From: Abditibacteriaceae bacterium
Lineage (GTDB): Bacteria; Armatimonadota; Abditibacteriia; Abditibacteriales; Abditibacteriaceae
Assembly: GCA_019239895.1 (NCBI GenBank)
Contig: JAFAZH010000003.1
Span: 31,698-95,697 of the forward strand
DNA length: 64,000 bases
Direction of reading: 5' to 3'
The position numbers and the translations under genes were made by a program. Each line of letters begins with the position of its first letter. The first letter of the stretch is position 1. Of this stretch, positions 1-9,018 are shown in pieces. A model generated the notes under the pieces. It ran no database searches and was not told where the DNA came from. It saw only the letters and a program-made list of their open reading frames with translations.

Positions 1-422
1 ATCCCGAAGGCGCTGGCCGGAGAGAAGCCAAAGCGCGGGTAGAACTCAGGATGGCCCAGGACTACCACCAACGGATAATTATTTTGGCGCAACACTTCCA
101 AACCTCGGCGCACCAAAGCGGAACCGATGCCTTGCCCCTGAAACTGCGGCAAAACAGCCAGTGGCCCCAGCGCCACCGCAGCATGGCTTGCTGCCTGGGC
201 TTCTACCACCACGGGGCTGAACAAAATATGACCGACAATTTGGCCGTCCTGTTGTCCATCCTGCACGGCTTGGTCGTCCTGCACGGCGACCAACGATGCA
301 ATGACCTGCTGCCTGGCATGAAGCGCCTCGACCAGATCGGCCTCGCCAGCGCGACCAAATGCCTGCTCGTTAACGTAACGTACCGCTTCTTTATCGGCGG
401 GAGTTTCGGGACGGATAATCAT
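1..422 (-). CDS. GNAT N-acetyltransferase, YhbS-like (3' part cut by window edge)
   Basis: Read on the minus strand from ATG at 420-422, an open frame of 140 codons runs off the left edge without a stop. It begins MIIRPETPADKEAV and carries an acetyl-CoA-binding GNAT motif A, PQFQGQGIGSALVRRG, followed by VVVLGHPEFYPRFGF, a signature of YhbS-type predicted acetyltransferases. GNAT enzymes move an acetyl group from acetyl-CoA to an amine; the substrate cannot be inferred here. The gene diverges from the TPR gene to its right. The C-terminus is missing only because the window ends. Confidence in the family is high. Confidence 0.85.
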   Translation of the reverse strand, partial: MIIRPETPADKEAVRYVNEQAFGRAGEADLVEALHARQQVIASLVAVQDDQAVQDGQQDGQIVGHILFSPVVVEAQAASHAAVALGPLAVLPQFQGQGIGSALVRRGLEVLRQNNYPLVVVLGHPEFYPRFGFSPASAFG

Positions 423-551
423 TGCTCATAATTTTGCCAGAAAACCCCAAAGTGCGTAACCAGGCCGCGCACCGCAACAATGCTTAAGGACATATTCAAA
501 GGTCAAAATATTGCTGCTATATTGCTAAACGTTTCAAAAGGATATTGTCAC

Positions 552-1592
552 ATGGTAGCAGGTGGAGTTATCAGTGTAGGCGGTTGGCAGGCGGGCCTGG
601 AGTCACTCGCGCAAGGGCGCGTGCGGGAAGCGGTAGCGCAACTTAGCGCCTATGTGCAGCAGTCGCCCGGCAGCTACGAAGGCAACCATTTTCTGGGGGC
701 GGCTCTGAATCAGGCCGGGCGTTATCAGGAAGCTATTGGCTATCTGCAACGGGCGGCGGAGATTAAGCCCGCGAGCGCGCAACCCTTCTATCAACTGGGC
801 GTAGCCTATACTGCCAGGGGCGAGAATGAGGCGGCGGTGGCATCCTATCAGCAGGCGTTACGCTGCGATCCGAGCCATGAGCAGGCCCGTGCCGCGCTTC
901 AGCACTTGGGAGTGGCCCCGGCTACGCCTCATCCGGTATCGCCGATCCTGGCTGCCGCACGCGTCCCGGCACCAGCTACTGCACCGGCATCAGCCTTAGC
1001 ACCCGCCGTTAATGCAGCGCCTTTGACAGCGCCTTTCGAGGCGTCGAACCCCGCTCAGAACGCATGGCAGCAAAATGCATGGCAGCAAGAGGCGGCGCTG
1101 ACCTCGACACCGTTAGCCTGGCAGCCCGAAACCCCAGCCGCACCCGGCGCACTCTTCGGCCTGGAGCAAGCGCCGAACACGGGGCGGGCACTGCTCTTTG
1201 GGGTGGGAGCGGCCCTCTTTGGCGCATTGATCTGGGACGTAGCGACTATTGCCACGCATCATTATTTTGGGATCGTGGCGATTCTGCTCGGCGGTCTGGT
1301 CGGTTGGGCGGTCGCGGAAGGAGCCGAAGCTAAGCCAAATGTTAATTTACGCATCATGGCCATGACACTGACCTGCGGCGCTTTCTTCCTGGGCGAAGGT
1401 TTTATTCTCTCTCAATATGCGATTACCTACGGGGCGCGGTTAGGGATACACGTTTCCCCACTGGGCGCGTGCCTGATGGGTGTCGCGGCGATGCCACATC
1501 TCTTCGCCAAAGACCCCCTCACCCTGGCGTTCCTGGCGATTGCCTTACGTTGGAGTTGGCGGTTAGGTGGTCTGGCAAGCACCAGGAACTAA
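552..1592 (+). CDS. TPR-repeat protein with C-terminal membrane domain
   Basis: 346 residues from ATG 552, which has an AAAGGAT-like ribosome site just upstream; an in-frame upstream ATG at 480 is less likely. Residues about 10-115 form three tetratricopeptide repeats (for example EGNHFLGAALNQAGRYQEAI). An Ala/Pro-rich linker of about 100 residues follows, then four or five hydrophobic segments over the last 130 residues, among them ALLFGVGAALFGALIWDVA and YFGIVAILLGGLVGWAVA. This suggests a cytoplasmic TPR scaffold tethered to the inner membrane. TPR domains mediate protein contacts; the partner is unknown. No operon partner is apparent. Confidence 0.8.
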   Translation: MVAGGVISVGGWQAGLESLAQGRVREAVAQLSAYVQQSPGSYEGNHFLGAALNQAGRYQEAIGYLQRAAEIKPASAQPFYQLGVAYTARGENEAAVASYQQALRCDPSHEQARAALQHLGVAPATPHPVSPILAAARVPAPATAPASALAPAVNAAPLTAPFEASNPAQNAWQQNAWQQEAALTSTPLAWQPETPAAPGALFGLEQAPNTGRALLFGVGAALFGALIWDVATIATHHYFGIVAILLGGLVGWAVAEGAEAKPNVNLRIMAMTLTCGAFFLGEGFILSQYAITYGARLGIHVSPLGACLMGVAAMPHLFAKDPLTLAFLAIALRWSWRLGGLASTRN

Positions 1593-1813
1593 CTCCCACT
1601 GATAGAGGCCACCAGCAATGCTCCGCCGAGATTTACCGTGCGGAGCATTTTCTTGTCTGTTTATCCCCGCATACACCATCGAAGTTAGATAAAAGCGTAT
1701 AATGAAAGCGGCTCCATAAGAAGTTGGAATTGTGAAGTTGGAACCGCACAAGTTCAGGACAGCTTAGGGAAAGGATGTGGAGAAGGGTGGAGTCGTTAGG
1801 GCGTGACCATTAT

Positions 1814-3100
1814 ATGCTGAATTACAGAATCCTTTTGACTGTCGGTTGTAGTCTGCTTTGCAGTATCGCAATAGCTCCTGTGGTGGCGGCTCCCGCACCT
1901 TCCGCGTATCATGGGCAAACCTATCACATCCGACCCGCCGAGCTACCCCTTCCACACGCCACGCGCTCGGTGATTAACGTTCCCAAGATTATTCCCCAGC
2001 CCAAGGGAGTGGAGCTAAAAGCGCCGCCCGGTTTTCGCGTGAGTGTCTTTGCCGCTGGCCTGATTCATCCGCGCTGGCTGACAGTCGCGCCCAACGGCGA
2101 TGTGTTTTGTGTGGAGTCGCGGGTGGAAACGAATGCGGTGGCGCAACCCCATCGCGTGGTGCTGCTGCGCGATAGCAACGGCGATGGGAAAGCCGAGTTG
2201 CGCCATACTTTTACCACCGACTTAAACCTGCCCTTTGGCATCGCTATCCACCAGAACTATCTGTATGTCGCCAATACCGGCTCGGTTGTGCGTTGGCCTT
2301 ACCACGACGGGCAGTTGCAGGCCGAGGGCGCACCAGAAGTGGTGATTAAGGGCTTGCCGGAGCGGGGTTATAATCAGCACTGGACGCGCAATATCCTCTT
2401 TGCCCCCTCTGGCAAAAGCCTGTTTGTCACGATTGGCTCGCTCAACAACATTGGTATTGAAGAACCCCGCCGCGCGGCCATCTCCGCATATCCTTTAGGG
2501 CCAGATGGTCTGCCGAACGGCAATCCCACACTCTACGCTACCGGACTGCGCAATCCGGTGGGACTGGCTTTCAACCCGCGCACGGGAGCATTGTGGGCCA
2601 CTAACAACGAGCGCGATTACCTGGGCGACGACCTGGTGCCCGATTTCCTGACCGCCATTCACCCCGGCGGCTTCTATGGTTGGCCCTATTATTACTTAGG
2701 CCGCTACCACAACCCCGGTATGCCCGAACGCCCGGACTTGCGCCGTCAAGTCATTGTGCCCGATGTGTTATTTCAAGCCCACTCTTCCAGCCTGGGACTC
2801 TGTTTCTACACCGCGCATCAATTCCCCGCAAGTTACTGGGGCGATGCTTTTGTGGCGTTGCACGGCTCGCAGAACCGCCATCGCCGCACCGGTTATAAAA
2901 TCGTGCGCGTGCGCTTTGATAAAAGTGGAAAACCTGTGGGCGGCTATGAAGATTTCATCACCGGCTGGATGCTTGGCCCCGACCGTAAAGAAGTCTGGGG
3001 CCGCCCCGCAGGACTGGCCCTCGACCGCTTTGGTGCCCTCCTCATCGCCGATGACGCCGGACAAAAAATCTGGCGCGTGACTTATCAGGATCGAGGATAG
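1814..3100 (+). CDS. secreted PQQ-type sugar (glucose/sorbosone) dehydrogenase-like beta-propeller
   Basis: 428 residues from ATG 1814 (an upstream in-frame ATG at 1775 would spoil the signal peptide). The N-terminus MLNYRILLTVGCSLLCSIAI ending VVAAPA is a clear export signal. The body contains blades typical of the GSDH/sorbosone dehydrogenase family: PPGFRVSVFAAGLIHPRWL, LFVTIGSLNNIG, LRNPVGLAFNPRTGALWATN, GDDLVPDFLTAIHPGGFYGW and a closing GRPAGLALDRFGALLIADD. Family members oxidise sugars or related alcohols in the periplasm with PQQ, but many propellers of this type have no proven activity. It stands alone between an unrelated gene and an inverted-repeat element. Confidence 0.85.
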   Translation: MLNYRILLTVGCSLLCSIAIAPVVAAPAPSAYHGQTYHIRPAELPLPHATRSVINVPKIIPQPKGVELKAPPGFRVSVFAAGLIHPRWLTVAPNGDVFCVESRVETNAVAQPHRVVLLRDSNGDGKAELRHTFTTDLNLPFGIAIHQNYLYVANTGSVVRWPYHDGQLQAEGAPEVVIKGLPERGYNQHWTRNILFAPSGKSLFVTIGSLNNIGIEEPRRAAISAYPLGPDGLPNGNPTLYATGLRNPVGLAFNPRTGALWATNNERDYLGDDLVPDFLTAIHPGGFYGWPYYYLGRYHNPGMPERPDLRRQVIVPDVLFQAHSSSLGLCFYTAHQFPASYWGDAFVALHGSQNRHRRTGYKIVRVRFDKSGKPVGGYEDFITGWMLGPDRKEVWGRPAGLALDRFGALLIADDAGQKIWRVTYQDRG

Positions 3101-3190
3101 AAGATTGAGGATAGAGAATCGAGGATTGAGGATCGCAGATAGAGAATCGCTATGCCAGGCCATCACTCTTCTATCCTCGATCTTTGTCCT
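3089..3190. repeat. inverted-repeat element (GAGGATAGAAGAT family)
   Basis: The left arm holds tandem copies of a GAGGATAGA-like word; the right arm CTTCTATCCTCGATCTTTG is its complement. It overlaps the last codons of the upstream dehydrogenase gene and can form a long imperfect hairpin. A related GATAGAAGATCGAGGATCGAGG word recurs near 24.71 kb. Confidence 0.6.
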
Positions 3191-3235
3191 TCCTAAGAGT
3201 ATTCAGCCTGATAAAATTGTAACCAGGGAGGCAAC

Positions 3236-3496
3236 ATGAATACTATCAGCTTGGACTTGGAGGAGGATATAGCCGCGCTACTCAAGGCCACCAACCAGCC
3301 GGTGCAGGACGCGGCACGCGAGTTCATTATTTTAGAGCTTTACCGCCGGGCCAGTATTTCCAGTGGCAAAGCGGCTGAGTTATTGGACATGTCACGTTGG
3401 GAATTCGTCCGTTACGCCTCGCGCCTGGGCATTGCCTTCTTCGACATGACAGCCGATGAATGGCAGCATGAGCGTCTGCAAGCGCAAGCATTATGA
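3236..3496 (+). CDS. UPF0175 family antitoxin-like protein
   Basis: 86 residues, start ATG 3236 preceded by AGGGAGGCAAC. The sequence has the UPF0175 pattern: LYRRASISSGKAAELLDMSRWEFVRYASRLGI, given here in outline over residues 36-67, is a helix-turn-helix-like region. UPF0175 proteins are usually found directly upstream of DUF3368 PIN-like proteins, and this one overlaps the next start codon by 4 bp (ATGA), so the two are translationally coupled. It is probably the antitoxin and autoregulator of the pair; this role is from family context. Confidence 0.85.
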   Translation: MNTISLDLEEDIAALLKATNQPVQDAAREFIILELYRRASISSGKAAELLDMSRWEFVRYASRLGIAFFDMTADEWQHERLQAQAL

Positions 3497-3960
3497 CTGG
3501 CATGACTGTCGTTTCTAATGCCAGCCCCCTCATCGCGTTGGCGCAAATCAGTCAGCTTGGCTTGTTGGAGCAGCTTTTCAGGACTGTCACAGTTCCACCG
3601 GCTGTGGTGCGGGAAGTTGCTCCATCTGTTACTTTGCCCGTCTGGATAACTGAACAGCCTTTGACCCAGGCGATTGGCCCACAAATCTTAGGAGCTTCCC
3701 TGGGCGCTGGCGAAAGCGAAGCTATCAGTTTGGCCCTTGAAACTCAAGTGCGATGGCTGCTCCTGGACGAGCGAGCTGCCCGACGCCTGGCTGATGCATT
3801 GGGTCTGCCAGTTATTGGCACCCTGGGTATTTTGTTGGCCGCTAAACAACGCAATCTACTCCCGCTAGTGCGACCCAGTCTGGATGCTCTCTTGCAGCAT
3901 GATTTTCGGATTGCTCCCGCTTTGTATGACCAGATTCTTCTTGATGCAGGAGAAGACTGA
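3493..3960 (+). CDS. DUF3368 PIN-like toxin component
   Basis: 155 residues starting at the ATG that overlaps the UPF0175 stop. VVSNASPLIALAQISQL is the DUF3368 N-terminus, with the S/D-x-SPLI form of the PIN-domain first acidic strand. ESEAISLALE and LLLDERAARRLA supply the later acidic residues, and GLPVIGTLGILLAAK is the diagnostic DUF3368 motif. PIN-fold proteins are metal-dependent RNases. The pair with the preceding gene is a predicted type II toxin-antitoxin module. Activity is not shown by sequence alone. Confidence 0.85.
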   Translation: MTGMTVVSNASPLIALAQISQLGLLEQLFRTVTVPPAVVREVAPSVTLPVWITEQPLTQAIGPQILGASLGAGESEAISLALETQVRWLLLDERAARRLADALGLPVIGTLGILLAAKQRNLLPLVRPSLDALLQHDFRIAPALYDQILLDAGED

Positions 3961-3984
3961 AACTAAGAGAGACACTGGAGATTG

Positions 3985-4077
3985 GAGGCTGGAGACTTGT
4001 TACTGGCTGCTCAATCCTCGATCTTCTTTCCTCTATCTCATCCGTGTCCATCGGTGTTCATCGGTGGTTAAAATTTA
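3985..4077. repeat. dispersed repeat, copy 1 (TCCATCGGTGTTCATCGGTGG family)
   Basis: A stretch from TGGAGACTTGTTACTGG to GTTCATCGGTGGTTAAA, including CTCAATCCTCGATCTTCT, recurs in the same orientation at 12900-12997. No ORF of its own. It lies just after the DUF3368 stop. Confidence 0.6.
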
Positions 4078-4195
4078 AATCAAGATTCTGCTGCAAATCT
4101 GGCGTGTCACTTCTGATAGGAACGCACTCCAATGAGAAAGCGTGAGGGAAGGTAGAGTTGTAAGGGGTGTAAAATTAACGATCTGGAGAACTGCT

Positions 4196-4672
4196 ATGAG
4201 TTCAGAAAAAGCGACGTTTGGAGCCGGATGTTTCTGGGGTGTGGAGGCCGCGTTTCGACGCATTAAAGGGGTGTCGAATACGGCTGTGGGCTATGCGGGT
4301 GGGCATCTGGAGAATCCGTCTTATGAAGCGGTTTGCACGGATCGCACGGGGCACGCGGAAGTGGTGCAGGTCGAGTATGATCCGGCACAAGTCTCTTACG
4401 AGCAACTGCTGAATGTCTTCTGGGAGAACCATAACCCGACGCAGGTCAACCGCCAGGGACCAGACGTGGGCACTCAGTATCGCACTGTCATTTTCTACCA
4501 CTCGCCTGAGCAAAAAGCCGCCGCCGAAGCCTCTAAAGCGCAATTAGAGAGCAGTGGCCGCTACTCTCGCCCGATTGCCACTGCCATTGAACCCGCCCCG
4601 CAGTTCTACCGCGCCGAGGAATACCATCAGCAATACCTGGAAAAGCGCGGCCTGGCGTCCTGCCATTTATAA
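4196..4672 (+). CDS. msrA: peptide-methionine (S)-S-oxide reductase MsrA
   Basis: 158 residues from ATG 4196, with CTGGAGAA upstream as ribosome site; the longer in-frame start at 4142 adds a non-family tail. [13 protein letters not shown] carries the catalytic Cys12 in the invariant GCFWG motif, followed by AVGYAGG and [20 protein letters not shown], all MsrA hallmarks. The enzyme reduces methionine-S-sulfoxide in proteins using thioredoxin. A second cysteine near the end (ASCHL) may be the resolving one. It is a single gene, followed by a large inverted-repeat element. Confidence 0.95.
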   Translation: MSSEKATFGAGCFWGVEAAFRRIKGVSNTAVGYAGGHLENPSYEAVCTDRTGHAEVVQVEYDPAQVSYEQLLNVFWENHNPTQVNRQGPDVGTQYRTVIFYHSPEQKAAAEASKAQLESSGRYSRPIATAIEPAPQFYRAEEYHQQYLEKRGLASCHL

Positions 4673-4674
4673 AC

Positions 4675-4927
4675 GGAGGATTTGAACCGCCAAGGACGCC
4701 AAGAAGAGAGTGGGGGAAGGGGAGAGAGGGAGAAGGGGAGAGAGGGACGTAGGGGTGCTGCTTGCTGCGCCCCGGACACGAGGATGCACCCGGAACACGA
4801 AGATCAGCGCGCAGTTGCATAGGGCGCGGCAAGCAGCGCCCCTACGTCCCCTAATCCCTTTATGACCCTTCTTCCCCCTTCTCCCTCTCTCCTCTTCTTG
4901 GCGTCCTTGGCGCTCTTGGCGGTTCAA
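4675..4927. repeat. long nested inverted-repeat element (GGACGCCAAGAAGAG family)
   Basis: The outer arms AACCGCCAAGGACGCCAAGA and TCTTGGCGTCCTTGGCG are complementary; an inner pair GGGACGTAGGGGTGCTGCTT / AAGCAGCGCCCCTACGTCCC lies inside. The arms recur in the element at 7275-7424. About 300 bp with no gene. Confidence 0.7.
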
Positions 4928-5018
4928 CTAAAACGATTCAACAGATATAGATAACCTGTTAAAGAACACCTCGAAATGGGTAAGCTTATAGTAATGCTCA
5001 GATTTGGAGGTGTTACTT

Positions 5019-6221
5019 ATGCTTCTGCGATGTTTACCCGTAGCTCCCCCTTTAGGCCGCTGTCTTTATCCTCTTTTAATCGGAGCTTTGGGGTTGCAGG
5101 TTCTGGCCTCAAACGAGTTGGCTCCGGTGGCTCACGCTTGTGCGACCGTTGGGTTCACCACCCAGCCGGTGCAAATTGCGGATGAGGCAGCGATTATCGT
5201 GTGGGACGAGGCACGACACATCGAACACTTTATTCGGCGTGCGCGCTTCAAGACAGCGGCGAAGGATTTTGGTTTTCTGGTGCCGACGCCCAATACTCCA
5301 ACGCTCAGTGAAGTTGGCGATGAGGCTTTTGCACGCCTGGACAAAGTCATTACTCCACCGGTTGTTGAAGTTGGGCCGCAGGGTATTCAATGGGTGTCAT
5401 GGATGTTCCCTCAAAGAAAATTCCAGACGGCTGCTAACAGCATCACTACGACCACGACTGATGTGCAGGTGCTACAATCGCAGCAGGTAGGAGGCTATGA
5501 TGCTGTGACTTTAGCGGCGGATGATCCACAAGCTCTGACGACTTGGCTGCGTCGGCATGGTTACGTGGCACGACCTGCTACGACCGCGTGGTTGCGGCCC
5601 TATACGCAGGCGCACTGGAAGATTACCGCTTTTAAGATTGCCCATGCCCCCGCCACTAACGAGCCGGAGGCTGATCCGAACGATATCACTTCCGCAGCAG
5701 TTAAGATGTCCTTTGCTACCGATCACCCCTTTTTCCCATATCGCGAACCTGCTGACCAACGCGATCCCCACAAAACGTATGATTGGCGTCTCTTGCGCGT
5801 CTTCTTCCTAGCCCCGAAGCGAGTAGATGGTGTTGTGGGCCAGAAGGGAAAGCCGCAGTCCTGGCCAGGCCGTGTGATGTGGGCTAATCGCTTAGATGAT
5901 GCCAATCTATCAGGGCTGACTCAGGAGCTTGGCCTGACTTCAGGACAACTATCTTCTGGCACCTATTTGACGGCTTTTGATGACACGTCATCGCCACGAC
6001 CCGGCACAGACGACGTTTACTTTGCCGCCAGCCAGGATCAAAGCACCTATACCCCACCTCCAATTCCTGATTATCGTGACCACCGTATCAAAGTTCCGGT
6101 GGAAATAGTGGGCTTAATTCCCCTACTGGGCGTGGGCCTGCTGCGCCGTCGCCGCGAGCCTCCGGCTCGGCCTCGCTCGCCTGCCATAACTGATGTGGAT
6201 TCGTTTAAGGAAGGGAGATGA
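5019..6221 (+). CDS. DUF2330 domain secreted/membrane protein, copy 1
   Basis: 400 residues from ATG 5019, seven bases after a strong GGAGGTG site. A hydrophobic N-terminal leader ends near AHACATVGF. The core has the DUF2330 pattern: IIVWDEARHIEHFIRRARF, FGFLVPTPNTPTL, a long middle domain with FATDHPFFPYREP, and a near C-terminal hydrophobic stretch VEIVGLIPLLGVGLL followed by an arginine-rich tail, so the bulk is probably outside and the C-terminus anchored. DUF2330 has no established biochemical role. It is followed after 6 bp by a paralogue (about half identical in the conserved blocks), probably in one transcript. Confidence 0.85.
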   Translation: MLLRCLPVAPPLGRCLYPLLIGALGLQVLASNELAPVAHACATVGFTTQPVQIADEAAIIVWDEARHIEHFIRRARFKTAAKDFGFLVPTPNTPTLSEVGDEAFARLDKVITPPVVEVGPQGIQWVSWMFPQRKFQTAANSITTTTTDVQVLQSQQVGGYDAVTLAADDPQALTTWLRRHGYVARPATTAWLRPYTQAHWKITAFKIAHAPATNEPEADPNDITSAAVKMSFATDHPFFPYREPADQRDPHKTYDWRLLRVFFLAPKRVDGVVGQKGKPQSWPGRVMWANRLDDANLSGLTQELGLTSGQLSSGTYLTAFDDTSSPRPGTDDVYFAASQDQSTYTPPPIPDYRDHRIKVPVEIVGLIPLLGVGLLRRRREPPARPRSPAITDVDSFKEGR

Positions 6222-6227
6222 TAGCGC

Positions 6228-7274
6228 ATGAAAAACTGGAAAATGTTGTTAAGCTTGCTCGTTGCTTATTCTGTTGTTGTGCTGGGCTGTGTGGTGCCCG
6301 GCGTGGCCTGGGGATGTGCGGCGCTGATAACCACAGAAGCTGATGTGCAAGTGAACCGCGAGTCGGCGGTCATTGTGTGGGATGAACAGCATCATATCGA
6401 GCACTTTATCCGCCAGGCCGATTTCAGCACGACGGCAGGGGACATGGGATTTCTGGTGCCCACGCCCTCGTTGCCGACTCTGGCCAACGCTGATTCAGGC
6501 GTTTTTAGTCTGCTGGAAAAAGTCGCCAATCCGCCCACCCAGGACAATGACGAGGTTGACACCAGTGCGGCACGCAGTGCATCTGCTTCGGGTGGCGTCG
6601 AAGTGCTGAACACGCAACGGGTTGGTGATTATGATGCGGCGGTCTTACAGGCCGATGATGCTCATGCGCTGAATCAATGGTTGGCCCAGCATCATTACGT
6701 GGTGCGTCCGCAGTTTACTTCGTGGCTGGCCCCCTATATTGCGCGGCACTGGAAGATCACCGCTTTTAAAATTGCTAAAGCCCTGCCGCAGGGCACCTCA
6801 ATCTCCCTTTCTCCGGTGCGGATGTCGTTTGCCACTGACCACCCGTTCTACCCTTACCGCGAACCGGCCTATGCCCGCAGTATGCCCAACCCGGCACCTC
6901 GTTCCCTGCGGGTTTACATGCTCAGCCAGCAGAGCATGGATGGCACGTTGGGCTATGCCTCGCACCGCTCCTGGCCGGGCCGCGTGACGGCCACCAATAT
7001 CCCGACGGACAGCCTGCGGGGGGAACTGGCGCACTATCTATCATTGGAACCGAACCAACTTCCAGCCAACATGCAGTTGACGGCCTTTCAAGATGATTCC
7101 TCGCCACGTCCGGGTTTTGATGATGTTTATTTTTGGCCTGCTTCCAGGCGCAATTTGCACCTGATGCAACTCCTGGCGGCTTTGTTTATCGGCTGTGGTG
7201 GCCTCTGGCTGTTAGATCAGAAAAAGCGCCAACGTGTCAGCTTCGCCCGCCAGCGTGCCGTGTTAGATAGGTAA
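6228..7274 (+). CDS. DUF2330 domain secreted/membrane protein, copy 2
   Basis: 348 residues, ATG 6228 preceded by AGGGAGATG. The signal sequence is MKNWKMLLSLLVAYSVVVLG ending GVAWG. It repeats the blocks of the upstream gene: AVIVWDEQHHIEHFIRQADF, MGFLVPTPSLPTL, HWKITAFKIAKA, FATDHPFYPYREPA and SSPRPGFDDVYFWP. A C-terminal membrane segment (LMQLLAALFIGCGGLWLL) is followed by basic residues. The 6-bp gap and shared architecture indicate a tandem duplication in one operon. Function unknown. Confidence 0.85.
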   Translation: MKNWKMLLSLLVAYSVVVLGCVVPGVAWGCAALITTEADVQVNRESAVIVWDEQHHIEHFIRQADFSTTAGDMGFLVPTPSLPTLANADSGVFSLLEKVANPPTQDNDEVDTSAARSASASGGVEVLNTQRVGDYDAAVLQADDAHALNQWLAQHHYVVRPQFTSWLAPYIARHWKITAFKIAKALPQGTSISLSPVRMSFATDHPFYPYREPAYARSMPNPAPRSLRVYMLSQQSMDGTLGYASHRSWPGRVTATNIPTDSLRGELAHYLSLEPNQLPANMQLTAFQDDSSPRPGFDDVYFWPASRRNLHLMQLLAALFIGCGGLWLLDQKKRQRVSFARQRAVLDR

Positions 7275-7424
7275 CAAGAAGGGGAAGAAGAGGAGAGGGG
7301 GAAGGGGAGAGGGGGAAGAAGGGCCGATGAGCAAAGTAAGAACGAGTAATGCCTCGCGCAGCAACTCCCCTTTCTCCTTTCTCCCCCTCTCCTCTTCTTC
7401 TTGGCGTCTTGGCGGTTCAATTCA
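7275..7424. repeat. inverted-repeat element (GAGGAGAGGGGGAAGGGGAG family)
   Basis: Starts 1 bp after the DUF2330 stop. AGAAGAGGAGAGGGGGAA on the left is complementary to CCCCCTCTCCTCTTCTTCTT on the right. The right end TTGGCGTCTTGGCGGTTCAA is shared with the element ending at 4927. Confidence 0.65.
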
Positions 7425-7450
7425 TTTAATGCGCTAAACTCTAAAGTATT

Positions 7451-8530
7451 ATGCTACGGCGAAGTTGGCTGGTGCGGACTTCAATAGTGGGGCTGCCCCT
7501 GCTGTTGGGCTGGATTGTGGCCGACGGGGTGTCGTGGAAGCCGCGTATCCTTCGCGTGCATGACGGGGTCACTGCGCTGGCCTTTGCGCCCGATGGCGAA
7601 CGCCTCGCAGTGGGCACCTCTGGCAACCAGGTTTCCCTCTGGGCGCTACGCTACAGCCGTTTGCAGTGGCAGCATAAAGTGAGGTGGGCGGGGCAGCGGG
7701 TGGCCTTTGCGCCCGATGGGGTGACGCTCGCCAGTAGTGGTATTGATACGCAACTGTGGGACAGCACCACGGGCCACACCTTACGCGCCTTGCCCGAACG
7801 TCCCTGGAACAATAGCACCGATACCCTATCCTTCTGGCCGGATGCGACGACTGTGGCAGTGGATAGCCACATCGCCGGCCCCCTGGGCAGTCGCGCCTGC
7901 GCTATCCTGCTTTATGATATTCACAGCAGCCACCTGCGCCGCTTCATGTGGATAATGGTGCCCCGTGACTATGGGATCTCCAGCGCGTTGTTATCGCCGG
8001 ACGGCAGCACGGTGGCGACGGGCGTGGTGCGGTGGTTGCACCGTCCCCATGAAGAGCACCTGCTCAGCAGCGCCGTGCCGGAAGATCGTGAAATTTGGCT
8101 GTGGGATGTGCGCCGGGGCACAGCGGGCCAACGGATTGCCGTGCTACGGCCTCCCGCCACTGGTGCCGCGCACGATATTTATCCCGTGGGTTTTAGCGGG
8201 GACGGACGATTCTTATTGGGACTCAGTCTCGGCAGCGAAAATCTGCCCCAAGCCTATCTGTGGGACGCTCGCTCTGGCCAACTCAAACACACCTTTGCCC
8301 AGTCGGGCGCAGCGCCAGTAGCGGCGGCCATTAGCCCCGACAGCCAGATGCTGGCCGTGGGTGGACTGGATGGCAGCGTGCAACTGTGGGATGTAGCCAC
8401 CAATCGCCCCACGCGCACCATAAGTGCCGCGCATGAAGCGGCGGCCAGTGTCCTCGCCTTTGCCCCCGATGGCACAACCCTGGCCACCGGCAGCGCCGAT
8501 GAAACTGTGAAGTTGTGGCGGGTGCGCTAA
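7451..8530 (+). CDS. WD40-repeat protein with N-terminal membrane anchor
   Basis: 359 residues. MLRRSWLVRTSIVGLPLLLG forms a signal anchor. Seven-bladed WD40 features follow: VTALAFAPDGERLAVGTSGN, VSLWAL, AAAISPDSQMLAVGGLDGSV, QLWDVATNRPTRTI and a final ASVLAFAPDGTTLATGSADE then TVKLWRVR. Such propellers serve as interaction platforms; nothing marks a specific partner. A second WD40 gene of the same style is the cassette at 62.5-63.7 kb, though the two differ clearly in sequence. An inverted-repeat element starts right after the stop. Confidence 0.8.
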   Translation: MLRRSWLVRTSIVGLPLLLGWIVADGVSWKPRILRVHDGVTALAFAPDGERLAVGTSGNQVSLWALRYSRLQWQHKVRWAGQRVAFAPDGVTLASSGIDTQLWDSTTGHTLRALPERPWNNSTDTLSFWPDATTVAVDSHIAGPLGSRACAILLYDIHSSHLRRFMWIMVPRDYGISSALLSPDGSTVATGVVRWLHRPHEEHLLSSAVPEDREIWLWDVRRGTAGQRIAVLRPPATGAAHDIYPVGFSGDGRFLLGLSLGSENLPQAYLWDARSGQLKHTFAQSGAAPVAAAISPDSQMLAVGGLDGSVQLWDVATNRPTRTISAAHEAAASVLAFAPDGTTLATGSADETVKLWRVR

Positions 8531-8669
8531 AACTGAGGGCAAAGGGATGAGGGCAAAGGGATGCGGGATGAGTAGGGAGTCCAAAGGAAAAGAGTATGGA
8601 AAGCCTATAGTTGCCTCTCTCATCCCTCATCCCTTTGCCCTCATCCCTTTGCCCTCATCCCTCGTGCCT
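8531..8669. repeat. inverted-repeat element (GAGGGCAAAGGGATGAG family)
   Basis: GAGGGCAAAGGGATGAGGGC at the left is complementary to CATCCCTTTGCCCTCATCCC at the right. The right arm overlaps the 3' end of the convergent helix-turn-helix gene, whose last residues (ARGMRAKG) are encoded by the repeat. Confidence 0.65.
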
Positions 8670-9018
8670 CATCTCGTCTCGAACGATGCCCGTTATCCAG
8701 CACATGCTTTAAGACGAGGCGGGCTGTGGCACGGTCAAAGCGCCATACACCTTCCGTCTTTTGCAGCCGACGGCGCTGCTCTAACTGGCGACAGTGGTAG
8801 GTGATCTTCTGCGGGCGACAACCCACGTAAGCCGCCAGGTCTTCGGGTGTCCACTCGAAGCGGTCATTGGGTAAAGCGGGTAGGGCGGCGGGCATGGGGA
8901 GCATCGCTGCTGCGACAAGCCCAGGCTTTCCCAATTGGCCGCTGCCAACCTCGCGGGGCAAAGTCCCGCCATTCGCATTGCGGGCCAGGCCAGTGCCCCG
9001 AATTGGTAATGTGCTCAT
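8641..9018 (-). CDS. small putative DNA-binding (winged-helix-like) protein
   Basis: 125 residues on the minus strand, with GGGAGAATCAACT before the start. Residues about 55-110 read WTPEDLAAYVGCRPQKITYH ... RRLQKTEGVWRFDRATARL, which resembles a helix-turn-helix followed by a wing, so DNA binding is likely but not proven. The N-terminal 50 residues are low complexity. The last residues run into an inverted-repeat element, suggesting that the repeat replaced the original end. Family not recognised. Confidence 0.5.
   Translation of the reverse strand: MSTLPIRGTGLARNANGGTLPREVGSGQLGKPGLVAAAMLPMPAALPALPNDRFEWTPEDLAAYVGCRPQKITYHCRQLEQRRRLQKTEGVWRFDRATARLVLKHVLDNGHRSRRDEARGMRAKG

Noticed and set aside
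51..431. Plus-strand ORF at the left edge
   Set aside because: It is the shadow of the minus-strand GNAT gene, which has clear family motifs.
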